NCBI GenBank assembly: GCA_029266815.1
Contig: JAQSWC010000066.1
Location: forward strand, 1 to 8,152
Source: Paucimonas sp.
GTDB lineage: Bacteria > Pseudomonadota > Gammaproteobacteria > Burkholderiales > Burkholderiaceae_D
Direction: 5' to 3'
Length of the DNA: 8,152 bases
Below are positions 1-6,057 of this stretch, piece after piece (positions within the stretch are counted from its first letter, which is position 1; every line of letters begins with the position of its first letter). A program made the translations under genes and the position numbers. The notes beneath the pieces are model-generated. The model saw only the letters and a program-made list of their open reading frames with translations. It was not told the DNA's origin and did no database searches.

Positions 1-193
1 GCGCGTCTTCGCGTGCCGCCTCGCCGATGGAATGCGTGGCCTCCATGGTGCCGAGATCATTCTTCACGAAGCGCTCGTTCACTTCTGCCACCGTGCCGAA
101 ACGCATGAGGCTCATCAGGATAGTGATCAGCATGAGCGCTATCACTACGCCGAAGCCTATACCCAAGCGCATGCTGATTTTCAGATCCTTCAT
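1..193 (-). CDS. Methyl-accepting chemotaxis protein, N-terminal fragment
   Basis: The first 64 codons of a chemoreceptor whose remainder lies beyond the left edge. The protein begins MKDLKISMRLGIGFGVVIA. It shows a short basic N-terminus, one hydrophobic segment at about residues 10-31 (first transmembrane helix), then a charged, helical stretch (FGTVAEVNERFVKNDL) that looks like the start of a periplasmic four-helix-bundle sensor domain. The start is well supported by a perfect AGGAGG six bases upstream. cheW lies 92 bp upstream in the same direction. The receptor would sit in the inner membrane and pass ligand signals through CheW to CheA, but the diagnostic cytoplasmic signalling hairpin is not in the window, so the family call is from the N-terminal style and the neighbour. 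A four-helix-bundle sensor histidine kinase is a less likely alternative. Confidence 0.8.
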   Translation of the reverse strand, partial: MKDLKISMRLGIGFGVVIALMLITILMSLMRFGTVAEVNERFVKNDLGTMEATHSIGEAAREDA

Positions 194-199
194 GTTCCG

Positions 200-205
200 C
201 CTCCT
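200..205 (-). promoter_or_regulatory. Shine-Dalgarno of the chemoreceptor gene
   Basis: AGGAGG on the minus strand, six bases before the ATG at 193. It is the strongest ribosome binding site in the window and fixes the start of the chemoreceptor gene. Confidence 0.75.
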
Positions 206-244
206 GTTCTTTTTCCGTAATCGTGTGTGAGGTGGTGCCCCGAC

Positions 245-280
245 AAAAGGCCGCCGCGCGCCGCCTCCCTGCGGGCGCGC
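245..280 (-). terminator. Possible weak terminator after cheW
   Basis: On the minus strand, just after the cheW stop, two G+C-rich arms (280-271 and 264-256) can pair as a 9-bp stem with one bulge and a six-base loop. Only four T residues (248-245) follow, and seven bases separate them from the stem. It may attenuate transcription between cheW and the chemoreceptor gene instead of ending it. The spacing is poor for a classical intrinsic terminator. Confidence 0.25.
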
Positions 281-285
281 CGTTT

Positions 286-795
286 TCAGGCCGCCTGTAC
301 GTGGTCGCTGAGTCCCATTTCCGGACTCAGCATCAGCTTATCGATTTCAACCAGGATCAGCATGCGTTCGTCGATGGTGCCTAGGCCGATCAGATAGTCC
401 GTATTGAGGGCAGTACCCACGTCCGGCGCGGGCTTGATCTGGCTGGACTTTAGGCCGATGACGTCGGACACGCTATCAACCACCATGCCGACCACCCGGC
501 CGCCGATGTTGAGGATGATGACGACAGTGAACTGGTCGTAGGTCGGTGTGCCGAGATTGAACTTGAGGCGCATGTCGACGATGGGCACGATGATGCCGCG
601 TAGGTTCATCACCCCTTTGATGAAAGTGGGCGCATTCGCGATGCGGGTCACTGCTTCGTAGCCGCGGATTTCCTGCACCTTGAGTATGTCGATTCCGTAT
701 TCTTCCTTACCCAGGGTGAAAGCGAGAAATTCGCGCGAGGCATTGCCGGCTTCGTCGGTTGCGGCATTGGAGTTGATGGCTTCAGCTTGCGTCAT
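286..795 (-). CDS. cheW: Chemotaxis coupling protein CheW
   Basis: A 169-residue cytoplasmic adaptor that links chemoreceptors to the histidine kinase CheA. After about 20 non-conserved residues the CheW fold starts at REFLAFTLGKEEYGIDILKV (21-40). It continues with the conserved NLRG motif (64-67) in VMNLRGIIVPIVDMRLKF, the V-G-x-V-V-D-S-V-S-D-V segment (102-112) and the late LIGLGTIDERMLILVEIDKL core (135-154). Length agrees with typical single-domain CheW proteins, and there is no fused receiver domain as in CheV. The ATG at 795 is preceded by AGGA with nine bases of spacing. The chemoreceptor gene downstream on the same strand supports a chemotaxis role. The leader upstream carries a promoter candidate and inverted repeats, listed separately. 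Confidence 0.95.
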   Translation of the reverse strand: MTQAEAINSNAATDEAGNASREFLAFTLGKEEYGIDILKVQEIRGYEAVTRIANAPTFIKGVMNLRGIIVPIVDMRLKFNLGTPTYDQFTVVIILNIGGRVVGMVVDSVSDVIGLKSSQIKPAPDVGTALNTDYLIGLGTIDERMLILVEIDKLMLSPEMGLSDHVQAA

Positions 796-812
796 CGGGC
801 GCTATCCTGTCA

Positions 813-864
813 TGCATTGCGGCCCCGGCAGGCATGCCGTGCTTTTGAATGCAAAGCGGGCCGC
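813..864 (-). repeat. Overlapping inverted repeats in the cheW leader
   Basis: Three pairings can be seen in the untranslated leader of cheW. GCGGCCC at 819-825 matches GGGCCGC at 858-864. TGCATT at 813-818 matches AATGCA at 848-853. CGGCA at 826-830 matches TGCCG at 835-839. The first two cross each other, so in RNA they would be mutually exclusive alternatives around a shared inner hairpin. The region ends four bases before the cheW Shine-Dalgarno. It may be an RNA structure that affects translation, a DNA-binding site, or chance in G+C-rich sequence. Confidence 0.35.
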
Positions 865-890
865 AGGAGGTTGAATTCGAAGTCCCTCAA

Positions 891-918
891 ATCGTAACAG
901 AAGATTTCCGCATTGCAA
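891..918 (-). promoter_or_regulatory. Candidate sigma-70 promoter of cheW
   Basis: On the minus strand TTGCAA (918-913) and TACGAT (896-891) are separated by 16 bases. A TG one base before the -10 hexamer gives an extended -10 element (TGTTACGAT). Transcription would start near 884, giving a leader of nearly 90 nt that contains the inverted repeats at 813-864. I looked for a flagellar sigma-28 promoter: a GCCGAT-like box is present upstream, but its spacing to a TAAA-like box is wrong. Confidence 0.4.
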
Positions 919-1041
919 CGTCGATCGGCGGCGAAAAAGGTCTTATGCGCCTAATGCGCAACGCGTCCGGTACTCATCGTTGAATTTTGTGATTATAAAA
1001 ATGCAAGGCCAGTGGCACGGACATCCATATCCGGAAAGGCT

Positions 1042-2340
1042 CTAAGTCATGCGGCCCTTGGCGAGCGGCGGGTTTTTGGAGAAGTAGCGCTTGACGCCGC
1101 GCAGTACCGCATCGGCCATCTTGTCCTGATACGACTCGTCGGTCAGCTTCATTTCCTCTTCCGGATTCGAGATGAAAGCAGTCTCGATCAGGATGCTGGG
1201 AATGTCGGGCGCTTTCAATACCGCGAAGCCTGCCTGCTCGACGGCGTTCTTGTGCAGCCGGTTGATGCCGCCGATTTCGCCCAGTACCGCTTTGGCGAGC
1301 CGCAGGCTGTCCTTGATCTGCGCCGTGGTGGAGAGATCGAGCAGAACGCTGGCCAAATGCCGGTCATGCGTCTTGATGTTGACGCCGCCAATCAGGTCCG
1401 CGGCATTTTCCTTGTTCGCCAGCCAGCGGGCTGCCGTCGAAGACGCTCCTTTTTCAGACAACGCGAACACGGACGAGCCACGTGCGGTGGGTTCCACCCA
1501 AGCATCTGCGTGAATCGACATGAACAGATCGGCCTGCACCTTGCGCGCCTTCTGCACGCGCACGTGAAGCGGCACGAAATAATCGCCGTCGCGCGTCAAC
1601 ATCACGCGCATGTTCGGCTGTTCTTCGATTTTCGCCTTGAGCCGTTTAGCGATCGACAGCACCACATCCTTTTCTCTGCTGCCGCCGCGACCGATCGCAC
1701 CGGGATCCTCGCCGCCATGTCCGGGATCGATTGCAATTGTGATGACACGCGTGAGCTGCATCGGCATTTCTTCCAGACCTTGCGCCGTGGCGCCGTTCGG
1801 TTCAGGCTGCTTCGGAGGCAGTTCCGCGGGAGAGTTCTGCGGCCAGTCGCCCTTTGCAATCAAAGCTTCGATCGGATCGACGGGATGGGCCGGGTAAAGA
1901 TCGAATACCAGACGGTGCCGATAGGCTCCGACCGGTGCCAGCGTAAATACTTGCGGATTGATTTCATCCTTGAGATCGAACACCAGACGCACAACGCCGG
2001 GTCGGTTCTGACCGACACGCACTTGTTTGATGTACGGATCGTTGGACTGGATCTTGGCGACCAGTTCCTTCAGCGTAGAGTTAAGTTCCAGTCCTTCGAT
2101 GTCGACCACCAGCCGATCCGGATCCTTCACCACGAAATGCGTGGCCTTGAGGTTGGTGTCGTTTTCGAGGGTAACGCGGGTATATTCTTCCGCCGGCCAC
2201 ACGCGTACCGCCATGATCTGCGCAGCGGCGGACGGCAGCGGAGCGAACACGGAAAGAAGCAGGGTGCCACCGGCCTTGAGCACGGTGCGGCGGCTCTCGG
2301 ACACTACAGGCGTGAGGCGAACTTCAGTCGCTCGAGACAT
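1042..2340 (-). CDS. amiC: N-acetylmuramoyl-L-alanine amidase AmiC (Tat-exported)
   Basis: A 432-residue periplasmic amidase that cuts the bond between N-acetylmuramic acid and the stem peptide during daughter-cell separation. The N-terminus carries a twin-arginine signal (SRRTVLK, residues 16-22, then a hydrophobic run ending near PSAAA at 36-40). An AMIN domain, which in this family targets the enzyme to septal peptidoglycan, covers about 42-150. A proline-rich linker (170-182) follows, then the zinc amidase_3 domain from about 199. Expected zinc and catalytic residues are visible: H208 (DPGHGG), E223 (REKD), H277 (SIHADA) and E386 (LIETAFISN). There is no C-terminal LysM domain. Length is close to E. 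coli AmiC (417). The ATG at 2340 has GAGGG at good spacing and overlaps tsaE by 37 nt. A GTG at 2304 sharing one base with the tsaE stop would give a shorter signal peptide and is a possible alternative start. The symbol amiC rather than amiB rests on the Tat signal and lack of LysM. Confidence 0.93.
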   Translation of the reverse strand: MSRATEVRLTPVVSESRRTVLKAGGTLLLSVFAPLPSAAAQIMAVRVWPAEEYTRVTLENDTNLKATHFVVKDPDRLVVDIEGLELNSTLKELVAKIQSNDPYIKQVRVGQNRPGVVRLVFDLKDEINPQVFTLAPVGAYRHRLVFDLYPAHPVDPIEALIAKGDWPQNSPAELPPKQPEPNGATAQGLEEMPMQLTRVITIAIDPGHGGEDPGAIGRGGSREKDVVLSIAKRLKAKIEEQPNMRVMLTRDGDYFVPLHVRVQKARKVQADLFMSIHADAWVEPTARGSSVFALSEKGASSTAARWLANKENAADLIGGVNIKTHDRHLASVLLDLSTTAQIKDSLRLAKAVLGEIGGINRLHKNAVEQAGFAVLKAPDIPSILIETAFISNPEEEMKLTDESYQDKMADAVLRGVKRYFSKNPPLAKGRMT

Positions 2341-2789
2341 TGACTACCCTCGTCGGACAATGCCCGCAATTCTACCTCACGCCCTTCGCGGAAAATGTCG
2401 AGCTTGACGATGATGTCGGGCGACGGCAACACGCCTTCCGCTTTTTCCGGCCATTCGACGATGCATACCGCGCGGTTGCCGAAATGCTCACGGAAACCGG
2501 CTTCGAGGAATTCTTCTGCGCAGGCAAGGCGGTACAGGTCGAAATGAAACACCTCGATGGCTTCACCCTGCAGCGTGATGCGATATGGCTCGACCAGCGT
2601 GTACGTCGGGCTTTTTACGTGGCCTTGATGGCCGGCGGCATGGAGCAACGCACGCGTCAGCGCAGTCTTGCCGGCGCCAAGGTCGCCATGGAGGTGAATA
2701 GCCAGACCTGGCGCAAGGGCGCGGGCCAATGCAGCGCCGAGAGCCGCCGTGGCGGCTTCGTCATTCAGATAAGTGGTGAAATCCTGCAT
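2304..2789 (-). CDS. tsaE: tRNA t6A biosynthesis ATPase TsaE
   Basis: A 161-residue P-loop ATPase that works with TsaB, TsaC and TsaD to make the threonylcarbamoyl-adenosine (t6A37) modification in ANN-decoding tRNAs. Visible family motifs are the Walker A GDLGAGKT (35-42), SPTYTLVEPY (60-69), the Walker B-like FHFDLYRL (81-88, with D84) and the VEWPEKAEG block (111-119, with E112). The chosen start gives MQDFTTYLND and the usual family length. The frame stays open 32 codons further upstream to 2885, but that extension has no family character and would run into queG. No clear Shine-Dalgarno precedes the ATG at 2789. The gene overlaps amiC downstream by 37 nt, a strong sign of translational coupling. 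The tsaE-amidase pairing is common in proteobacteria. The cysteine and basic tail at the C-terminus is unremarkable. Confidence 0.95.
   Translation of the reverse strand: MQDFTTYLNDEAATAALGAALARALAPGLAIHLHGDLGAGKTALTRALLHAAGHQGHVKSPTYTLVEPYRITLQGEAIEVFHFDLYRLACAEEFLEAGFREHFGNRAVCIVEWPEKAEGVLPSPDIIVKLDIFREGREVELRALSDEGSQCLERLKFASRL
2347..2351 (-). promoter_or_regulatory. Shine-Dalgarno supporting the amiC ATG
   Basis: GAGGG on the minus strand, inside the 3' end of tsaE and six bases before the ATG at 2340. It favours that start over the GTG at 2304, which has no visible ribosome binding site. Confidence 0.5.
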
Positions 2790-2866
2790 CGAATACAATG
2801 AATTTTGAATGAATATGTGCTCTTGCCATTTCGATAGTGCAAAGTTTTCATCTCGCAAAAGAACCG
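2790..2866. promoter_or_regulatory. Divergent promoter region between tsaE and queG
   Basis: A 77-bp A+T-richer gap between divergent starts must hold promoters for both directions unless they lie inside the coding regions. Candidate hexamers are weak. On the minus strand TTGCAC lies near CATATT with about 19 bases between them. On the plus strand TTGCCA and TTTCAT are 17 bases apart, close to the queG ATG. I do not assign exact start sites. Neither gene has a good Shine-Dalgarno, so short leaders or leaderless starts are possible on both sides. Confidence 0.4.
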
Positions 2867-3973
2867 ATGAATTTTTCAGCAACATCTCCCGTCGACGCCG
2901 ATGCGCTCGCCCTTACCATCAAGGCATGGGGCAGGGAATTCGGATTTGCCGACATCCGCATTACGGACGCCGTCCTGAACGACGCCGAGGAAGGGCTTCG
3001 TGCCTGGCTTAACGAAGGCATGCATGGCGAGCTGGATTATATGGCAGCGCATGGAATGAAGCGCGCACGTCCGGCGGAACTTGTGCCCGGTACGGTGAGG
3101 GTGATTGCCGCGAGAATGAATTATCTTCCTTCCGATACGGAGGAAACATGGCGCGAAAAGGAGCATGCGCGGCTGGCCGACCCGGATGCGGCCGTCGTGT
3201 CCGTCTACGGCCGGGGTCGGGATTATCACAAGGTGCTGCGTTCCCGCTTGCAGAAACTGGCCGCGCGCATTGCCGATGAAATCGGCGAATTCGGTTACCG
3301 CGTCTTTACCGATTCCGCGCCCGTGATGGAAGTAGGGCTGGCATCGCGTGCCGGCCTCGGCTGGCGCGGCAAGCATACCCTGCTGCTGAATCGTGAAGCC
3401 GGTTCGATGTTTTTTCTGGGAGAGATTTATACCGATCTGGCCTTGCCGGTGGATGCGCCGCTGGAAGGACATTGCGGCACCTGCAACGCCTGCATTTCTG
3501 CTTGTCCCACACGGGCAATTGTGGCGCCGTATCGGCTCGATGCACGCCGCTGCATTTCCTACCTGACGCTGGAACTGAAGGGTGCAATCCCGATAGAACT
3601 GCGTCCGCTGATAGGCAACCGCATCGCGGGCTGCGATGATTGCCAGCTGGTTTGCCCGTGGAACAAGTTTGCTCAGCGCGCTTCAATTCCGGATTTCGAC
3701 GTGCGCAATGGTTTCGACAGTGCCTCCCTGCTCGAGCTGTTCGCCTGGGGCCATGAAGAATTCGAGCGGCGCACGGAAGGCAGCGCCTTGCGGCGCATCG
3801 GCCACGAGCGCTGGCTGCGCAACATAGCGGTCGCGCTCGGCAATGCCGGTGGATCGCCCGGTGGCGAGATGAGAACAGCGGCCTTGCAATCACGTGCTGC
3901 CGATTCATCTCCTCTGTTGCGGGAACATGTTGAGTGGGCACTGGCAAGACAGGCCACATCGTCTCCCGTTTGA
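2867..3973 (+). CDS. queG: Epoxyqueuosine reductase QueG
   Basis: A 368-residue cytosolic cobalamin and iron-sulfur enzyme that reduces epoxyqueuosine to queuosine in the wobble position of GUN tRNAs, the last step of the pathway. The N-terminal B12-binding domain includes DSAPVMEVGLASRAGLGWRGK (150-169 region) with D149, which by comparison with studied QueG proteins is the probable general acid. Two [4Fe-4S] clusters are encoded by CGTCNACISACP (C203, C206, C209, C213) and CDDCQLVCPWNK (C256, C259, C263), with C229 between. The C-terminal part (about 305-360) is helical and fits the HEAT-like tRNA-binding domain. Length agrees with the E. coli enzyme (379). I start at the ATG at 2867; an in-frame GTG at 2837 would add ten residues without family support. 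It diverges from tsaE, so both neighbours modify tRNA, and ogt follows after 25 bp. Confidence 0.95.
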   Translation: MNFSATSPVDADALALTIKAWGREFGFADIRITDAVLNDAEEGLRAWLNEGMHGELDYMAAHGMKRARPAELVPGTVRVIAARMNYLPSDTEETWREKEHARLADPDAAVVSVYGRGRDYHKVLRSRLQKLAARIADEIGEFGYRVFTDSAPVMEVGLASRAGLGWRGKHTLLLNREAGSMFFLGEIYTDLALPVDAPLEGHCGTCNACISACPTRAIVAPYRLDARRCISYLTLELKGAIPIELRPLIGNRIAGCDDCQLVCPWNKFAQRASIPDFDVRNGFDSASLLELFAWGHEEFERRTEGSALRRIGHERWLRNIAVALGNAGGSPGGEMRTAALQSRAADSSPLLREHVEWALARQATSSPV

Positions 3974-3991
3974 CAGGTGCTTTGCTAGAAT
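3970..3991 (+). promoter_or_regulatory. -10 box just before ogt, with misplaced TTGACA
   Basis: TAGAAT at 3986-3991 lies seven bases before the ogt ATG at 3999, so a transcript begun there would start at or next to the start codon. A perfect TTGACA (3970-3975) overlaps the queG stop, but only ten bases separate it from the -10 box, too few for normal sigma-70 use. No better -35 is seen at 16-18 bases. It may serve a leaderless ogt transcript or be chance. Confidence 0.3.
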
Positions 3992-3998
3992 CAGCGCG

Positions 3999-4508
3999 AT
4001 GAAACCGACACCAGATATGCTCTTCTCCGCCGTCGTGCCCGCTCCGTTCGGCGCGGTGGGTGTCCGCATTTCGGGACAGTCGGTACGTGAGCTGGTTTAC
4101 CTTCCGCCTGGCATATCGGAAAAGGCGCCGGAAGATGCCGTTTCGGAAGCAGTCGCGCGTGAACTGGAACGGTATCTGACCAACCCCGATCATGCGTTCG
4201 ATATGCGCCTCGCTGAAGCCGGCACCGCCTTCCAACGCCGTGTATGGGAGATTATTTCGTCGATTCCACGCGGCGCCGTGCTGACCTATGGCGATGTGGC
4301 ACGACGTCTTGGCTCTGCGCCGCGTGCGGTCGGGCAGGCCTGCGGCGCCAATCCTTTCCCTCTGGTGATTCCCTGTCATCGTGTTACATCCAGCACCGGA
4401 CTGGGTGGCTTTGCCAACAGCGCCGACCCATCGGGTTTCCTGCTCGGAGTCAAACGCTGGCTGCTGCAGCACGAGGGCGCATCGTTCGGACAGCAGCCTC
4501 TGCTGTGA
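3999..4508 (+). CDS. ogt: Methylated-DNA--protein-cysteine methyltransferase
   Basis: A 169-residue suicide repair protein that moves the methyl group from O6-methylguanine (and O4-methylthymine) in DNA to its own cysteine. The C-terminal domain begins near FQRRVWEIISSIPRG (79-92). It contains TYGDVARRLG (96-105), the helix-turn-helix segment RAVGQACGANPFPLVIPCHRV with the arginine finger R109 and the acceptor cysteine C126, and ends in KRWLLQHEG (152-160). Residues 1-72 form the usual poorly conserved N-terminal domain. There is no AdaA zinc or AraC-like domain, so it is not Ada. No Shine-Dalgarno precedes the ATG. The next in-frame ATG is at 4017, and the frame is open upstream into queG but without family character there. 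It lies 25 bp after queG and two bases before xerD. Confidence 0.93.
   Translation: MKPTPDMLFSAVVPAPFGAVGVRISGQSVRELVYLPPGISEKAPEDAVSEAVARELERYLTNPDHAFDMRLAEAGTAFQRRVWEIISSIPRGAVLTYGDVARRLGSAPRAVGQACGANPFPLVIPCHRVTSSTGLGGFANSADPSGFLLGVKRWLLQHEGASFGQQPLL
4490..4506 (+). repeat. Perfect 7-bp hairpin at the ogt-xerD junction
   Basis: ACAGCAG, a three-base loop CCT, and CTGCTGT form a perfect stem that ends on the first base of the ogt stop codon, four bases before the xerD ATG. There is no T-run, so it is not an intrinsic terminator. It occupies the place where a Shine-Dalgarno for xerD would be, and none is visible. Confidence 0.5.
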
Positions 4509-4510
4509 CC

Positions 4511-5404
4511 ATGAAAATGTCCGATCCGGCGATTGACGAATTTTGCGACACGCTGTGGCTGGAAGACGGGCTGGCGAAGAATACGCTGGAAGCCTATCGT
4601 CGCGACATGGCGCTTTTTTCGCAATGGCTGCGCCGGGAAAAGGACAGGTCGTTGTACGAGGCGCAGGCCGACGATCTCAATGCGTATTTTGCCGCCCGGC
4701 ATGCGGACACGAAGGCGACCTCCGCCAACCGCCGCCTCACCGTGTTGAAGCGTTTCTACCAGCTTGCATTGCGCCAGCGGCACGTCCCGACTGATCCCTG
4801 CCTGAAGATGAAATCGGCCAAGCAGCCGCCGCGTTTTCCTAAAGTGTTGAGCGAGGCGCAGGTGGAAGCACTGCTGGGCGCGCCGGATGTGGACACGCCC
4901 CTGGGGCTGCGTGACCGCACGATGCTTGAGCTGATGTACGCAAGCGGCTTGCGCGTGTCCGAACTGGTGCTGCTCAAGACCATCGAAGTCGGCATGAATG
5001 AGGGTGTGTTGCGTATTACCGGCAAGGGTGGAAAGACCAGGCTGGTGCCTTTCGGAGAGGAAGCCCGTGCCTGGATAGAGCGCTATCTCAAGCAGGCGCG
5101 GCCGGCGATACTCGGCAGCCAGGTGGACGATGCGCTCTTCGTCACTGCCCGCGGTGGAGCAATGACGCGCCAGATGTTCTGGACGCTGATCAAGAAGCAT
5201 TCGCTTCATGCCGGCATCAACGCACCGCTATCGCCGCATACCTTGCGCCATGCATTCGCCACTCACCTGCTGAATCACGGTGCCGACCTGCGCGTGGTTC
5301 AACTGCTGCTCGGGCATGCGGATATATCGACGACGCAGATCTATACTCATGTGGCACGAGAGCGCCTGAAAAAACTCCATGCAGAACATCATCCGCGCGG
5401 CTGA
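4511..5404 (+). CDS. xerD: Site-specific tyrosine recombinase XerD
   Basis: A 297-residue recombinase that acts with XerC at the dif site to resolve chromosome dimers, normally under FtsK control at the division septum. The N-terminal SAM-like core-binding domain covers about 5-90 (FCDTLWLEDGLAKNTLEAYRRD). The catalytic domain holds the complete active site: R148 (SGLRVSEL), K172 (GKGGKTR), H243 and R246 (SPHTLRHAFATH), H269 (LLGHADIST) and the nucleophile Y278 (TTQIYTH). These positions match E. coli XerD (R148, K172, H244, R247, H270, Y279) almost one to one, which separates it from phage integrases and from XerC. The start gives MKMSDPAIDE, two bases after the ogt stop. The ATG has no Shine-Dalgarno and follows a perfect hairpin, so translational coupling to ogt is likely. 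Confidence 0.96.
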   Translation: MKMSDPAIDEFCDTLWLEDGLAKNTLEAYRRDMALFSQWLRREKDRSLYEAQADDLNAYFAARHADTKATSANRRLTVLKRFYQLALRQRHVPTDPCLKMKSAKQPPRFPKVLSEAQVEALLGAPDVDTPLGLRDRTMLELMYASGLRVSELVLLKTIEVGMNEGVLRITGKGGKTRLVPFGEEARAWIERYLKQARPAILGSQVDDALFVTARGGAMTRQMFWTLIKKHSLHAGINAPLSPHTLRHAFATHLLNHGADLRVVQLLLGHADISTTQIYTHVARERLKKLHAEHHPRG

Positions 5405-5427
5405 CGCAAAACGAAACGGGAGAGCAG

Positions 5428-6057
5428 ATGGTACATACGAAAGCAGGCAAGGCGCGGCTGAAAGAGTTGCTGTTGGAGCGCAACCAGTACGCCGAACGCG
5501 CGGAAACGGTGGACGAAGAGATTCGCAGGCTGTTCGAGCGTCAAGTATCGGTTCTGGTGCTCGACATGTGCGGCTTTTCCAACCTGACCTCGCGCTTCGG
5601 CATTACGCATTTCCTGGGAATGATCAAGCAAATGGAAGACGCAGCATGCCCCGCGGTGCAAAGCAACGGCGGCATTGTGATCAAGCAGGAAGCCGACAAC
5701 CTGTTCGCCGTGTTCCCTACTGCCGAGTCGGCACTGGAATCTGCGCTCGACATCTTCCGCGCATTCGAGGCCATGAATGCCGTCTTGCCGGACGAGCGTG
5801 ATCTGCGCGGCTGTATCGGCATCGGCTGGGGTAAGACGCTCGTGATCGATGATGAAGACATTTTCGGTGACGAAGTGAATATCGCCTGCAGATTGGGCGA
5901 GGATCTGGCCGAAGAAAGCGAGATTCTGTTGACGACAGCCGCACATGCCGCACTCCCTCTGAATGCTTATCTGACAAGTCCGGTGGAATTTGCTCTCGAC
6001 GGGGAGGCCGTTCGGGGATATCGTTTCGAGCGTTGCATCCGCCCCGGAAAAAAATGA
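5428..6057 (+). CDS. Soluble class III adenylate cyclase-like protein
   Basis: A 209-residue cytosolic protein made almost only of a class III nucleotide cyclase domain. Residues 1-38 are charged and helical, possibly a short coiled coil for dimerisation. Catalytic features: metal-binding D46 (VLVLDMCGFSNLTSRFG) and D90 (VIKQEADNLFAVF); purine-selecting K86 and D144 (EDIFGDEVN), a pair that in studied homologues favours ATP over GTP; and transition-state N151 and R155 (VNIACR). With these residues it should be active as a homodimer making cAMP. No sensor, HAMP or membrane segment is attached, so regulation must come from partners or expression. GGGAGAG sits at good spacing before the ATG, 23 bp after xerD. 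The gene ends in an A7 run and its TGA overlaps another ATG (see findings). Guanylate cyclase activity is a less likely alternative. I do not recognise a gene symbol. Confidence 0.88.
   Translation: MVHTKAGKARLKELLLERNQYAERAETVDEEIRRLFERQVSVLVLDMCGFSNLTSRFGITHFLGMIKQMEDAACPAVQSNGGIVIKQEADNLFAVFPTAESALESALDIFRAFEAMNAVLPDERDLRGCIGIGWGKTLVIDDEDIFGDEVNIACRLGEDLAEESEILLTTAAHAALPLNAYLTSPVEFALDGEAVRGYRFERCIRPGKK
6048..6054 (+). promoter_or_regulatory. In-phase A-AAA-AAA slippery heptamer at the cyclase stop
   Basis: Seven A residues are phased as A-AAA-AAA across codons 207-209 of the cyclase, directly before its TGA. A -1 slip would place ATG AAC TGG in frame and add 24 residues. The pattern meets the X-XXY-YYZ rule for programmed -1 frameshifting. 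No strong stimulatory structure is seen at the usual 5-9 nt; a weak six-pair stem (6073-6078 with 6088-6093, one G-U) lies further away. Confidence 0.3.

Noticed and set aside
985..1041. Terminator after amiC
   Set aside because: A six-pair stem with one G-T pair (about 1020-1035) and a T5 run (996-1000, minus strand) are present, but about 20 bases separate them, so they do not form an intrinsic terminator.
1012..2343. A 443-codon open frame on the plus strand
   Set aside because: It lies opposite amiC, which has full family motifs. The plus-strand product is arginine- and histidine-rich with no recognisable domain, typical of an antisense shadow in G+C-rich DNA.
2837..2866. GTG start adding ten residues to QueG
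   Set aside because: The added residues have no family support and there is no Shine-Dalgarno. The ATG at 2867 gives a normal QueG length.
2790..2885. ATG start adding 32 residues to TsaE
   Set aside because: It would place the tsaE start inside queG, and the residues do not resemble TsaE, which normally begins a few residues before the first conserved helix.
3306..4472. A long minus-strand open frame across queG and ogt
   Set aside because: It spans two genes with clear families on the opposite strand and gives an arginine- and cysteine-rich product without domains.
4244..4510. Upstream extension of the xerD frame through ogt
   Set aside because: The extra 89 residues are low-character and overlap the conserved ogt active site in another frame. 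The ATG at 4511 gives catalytic positions that match E. coli XerD.
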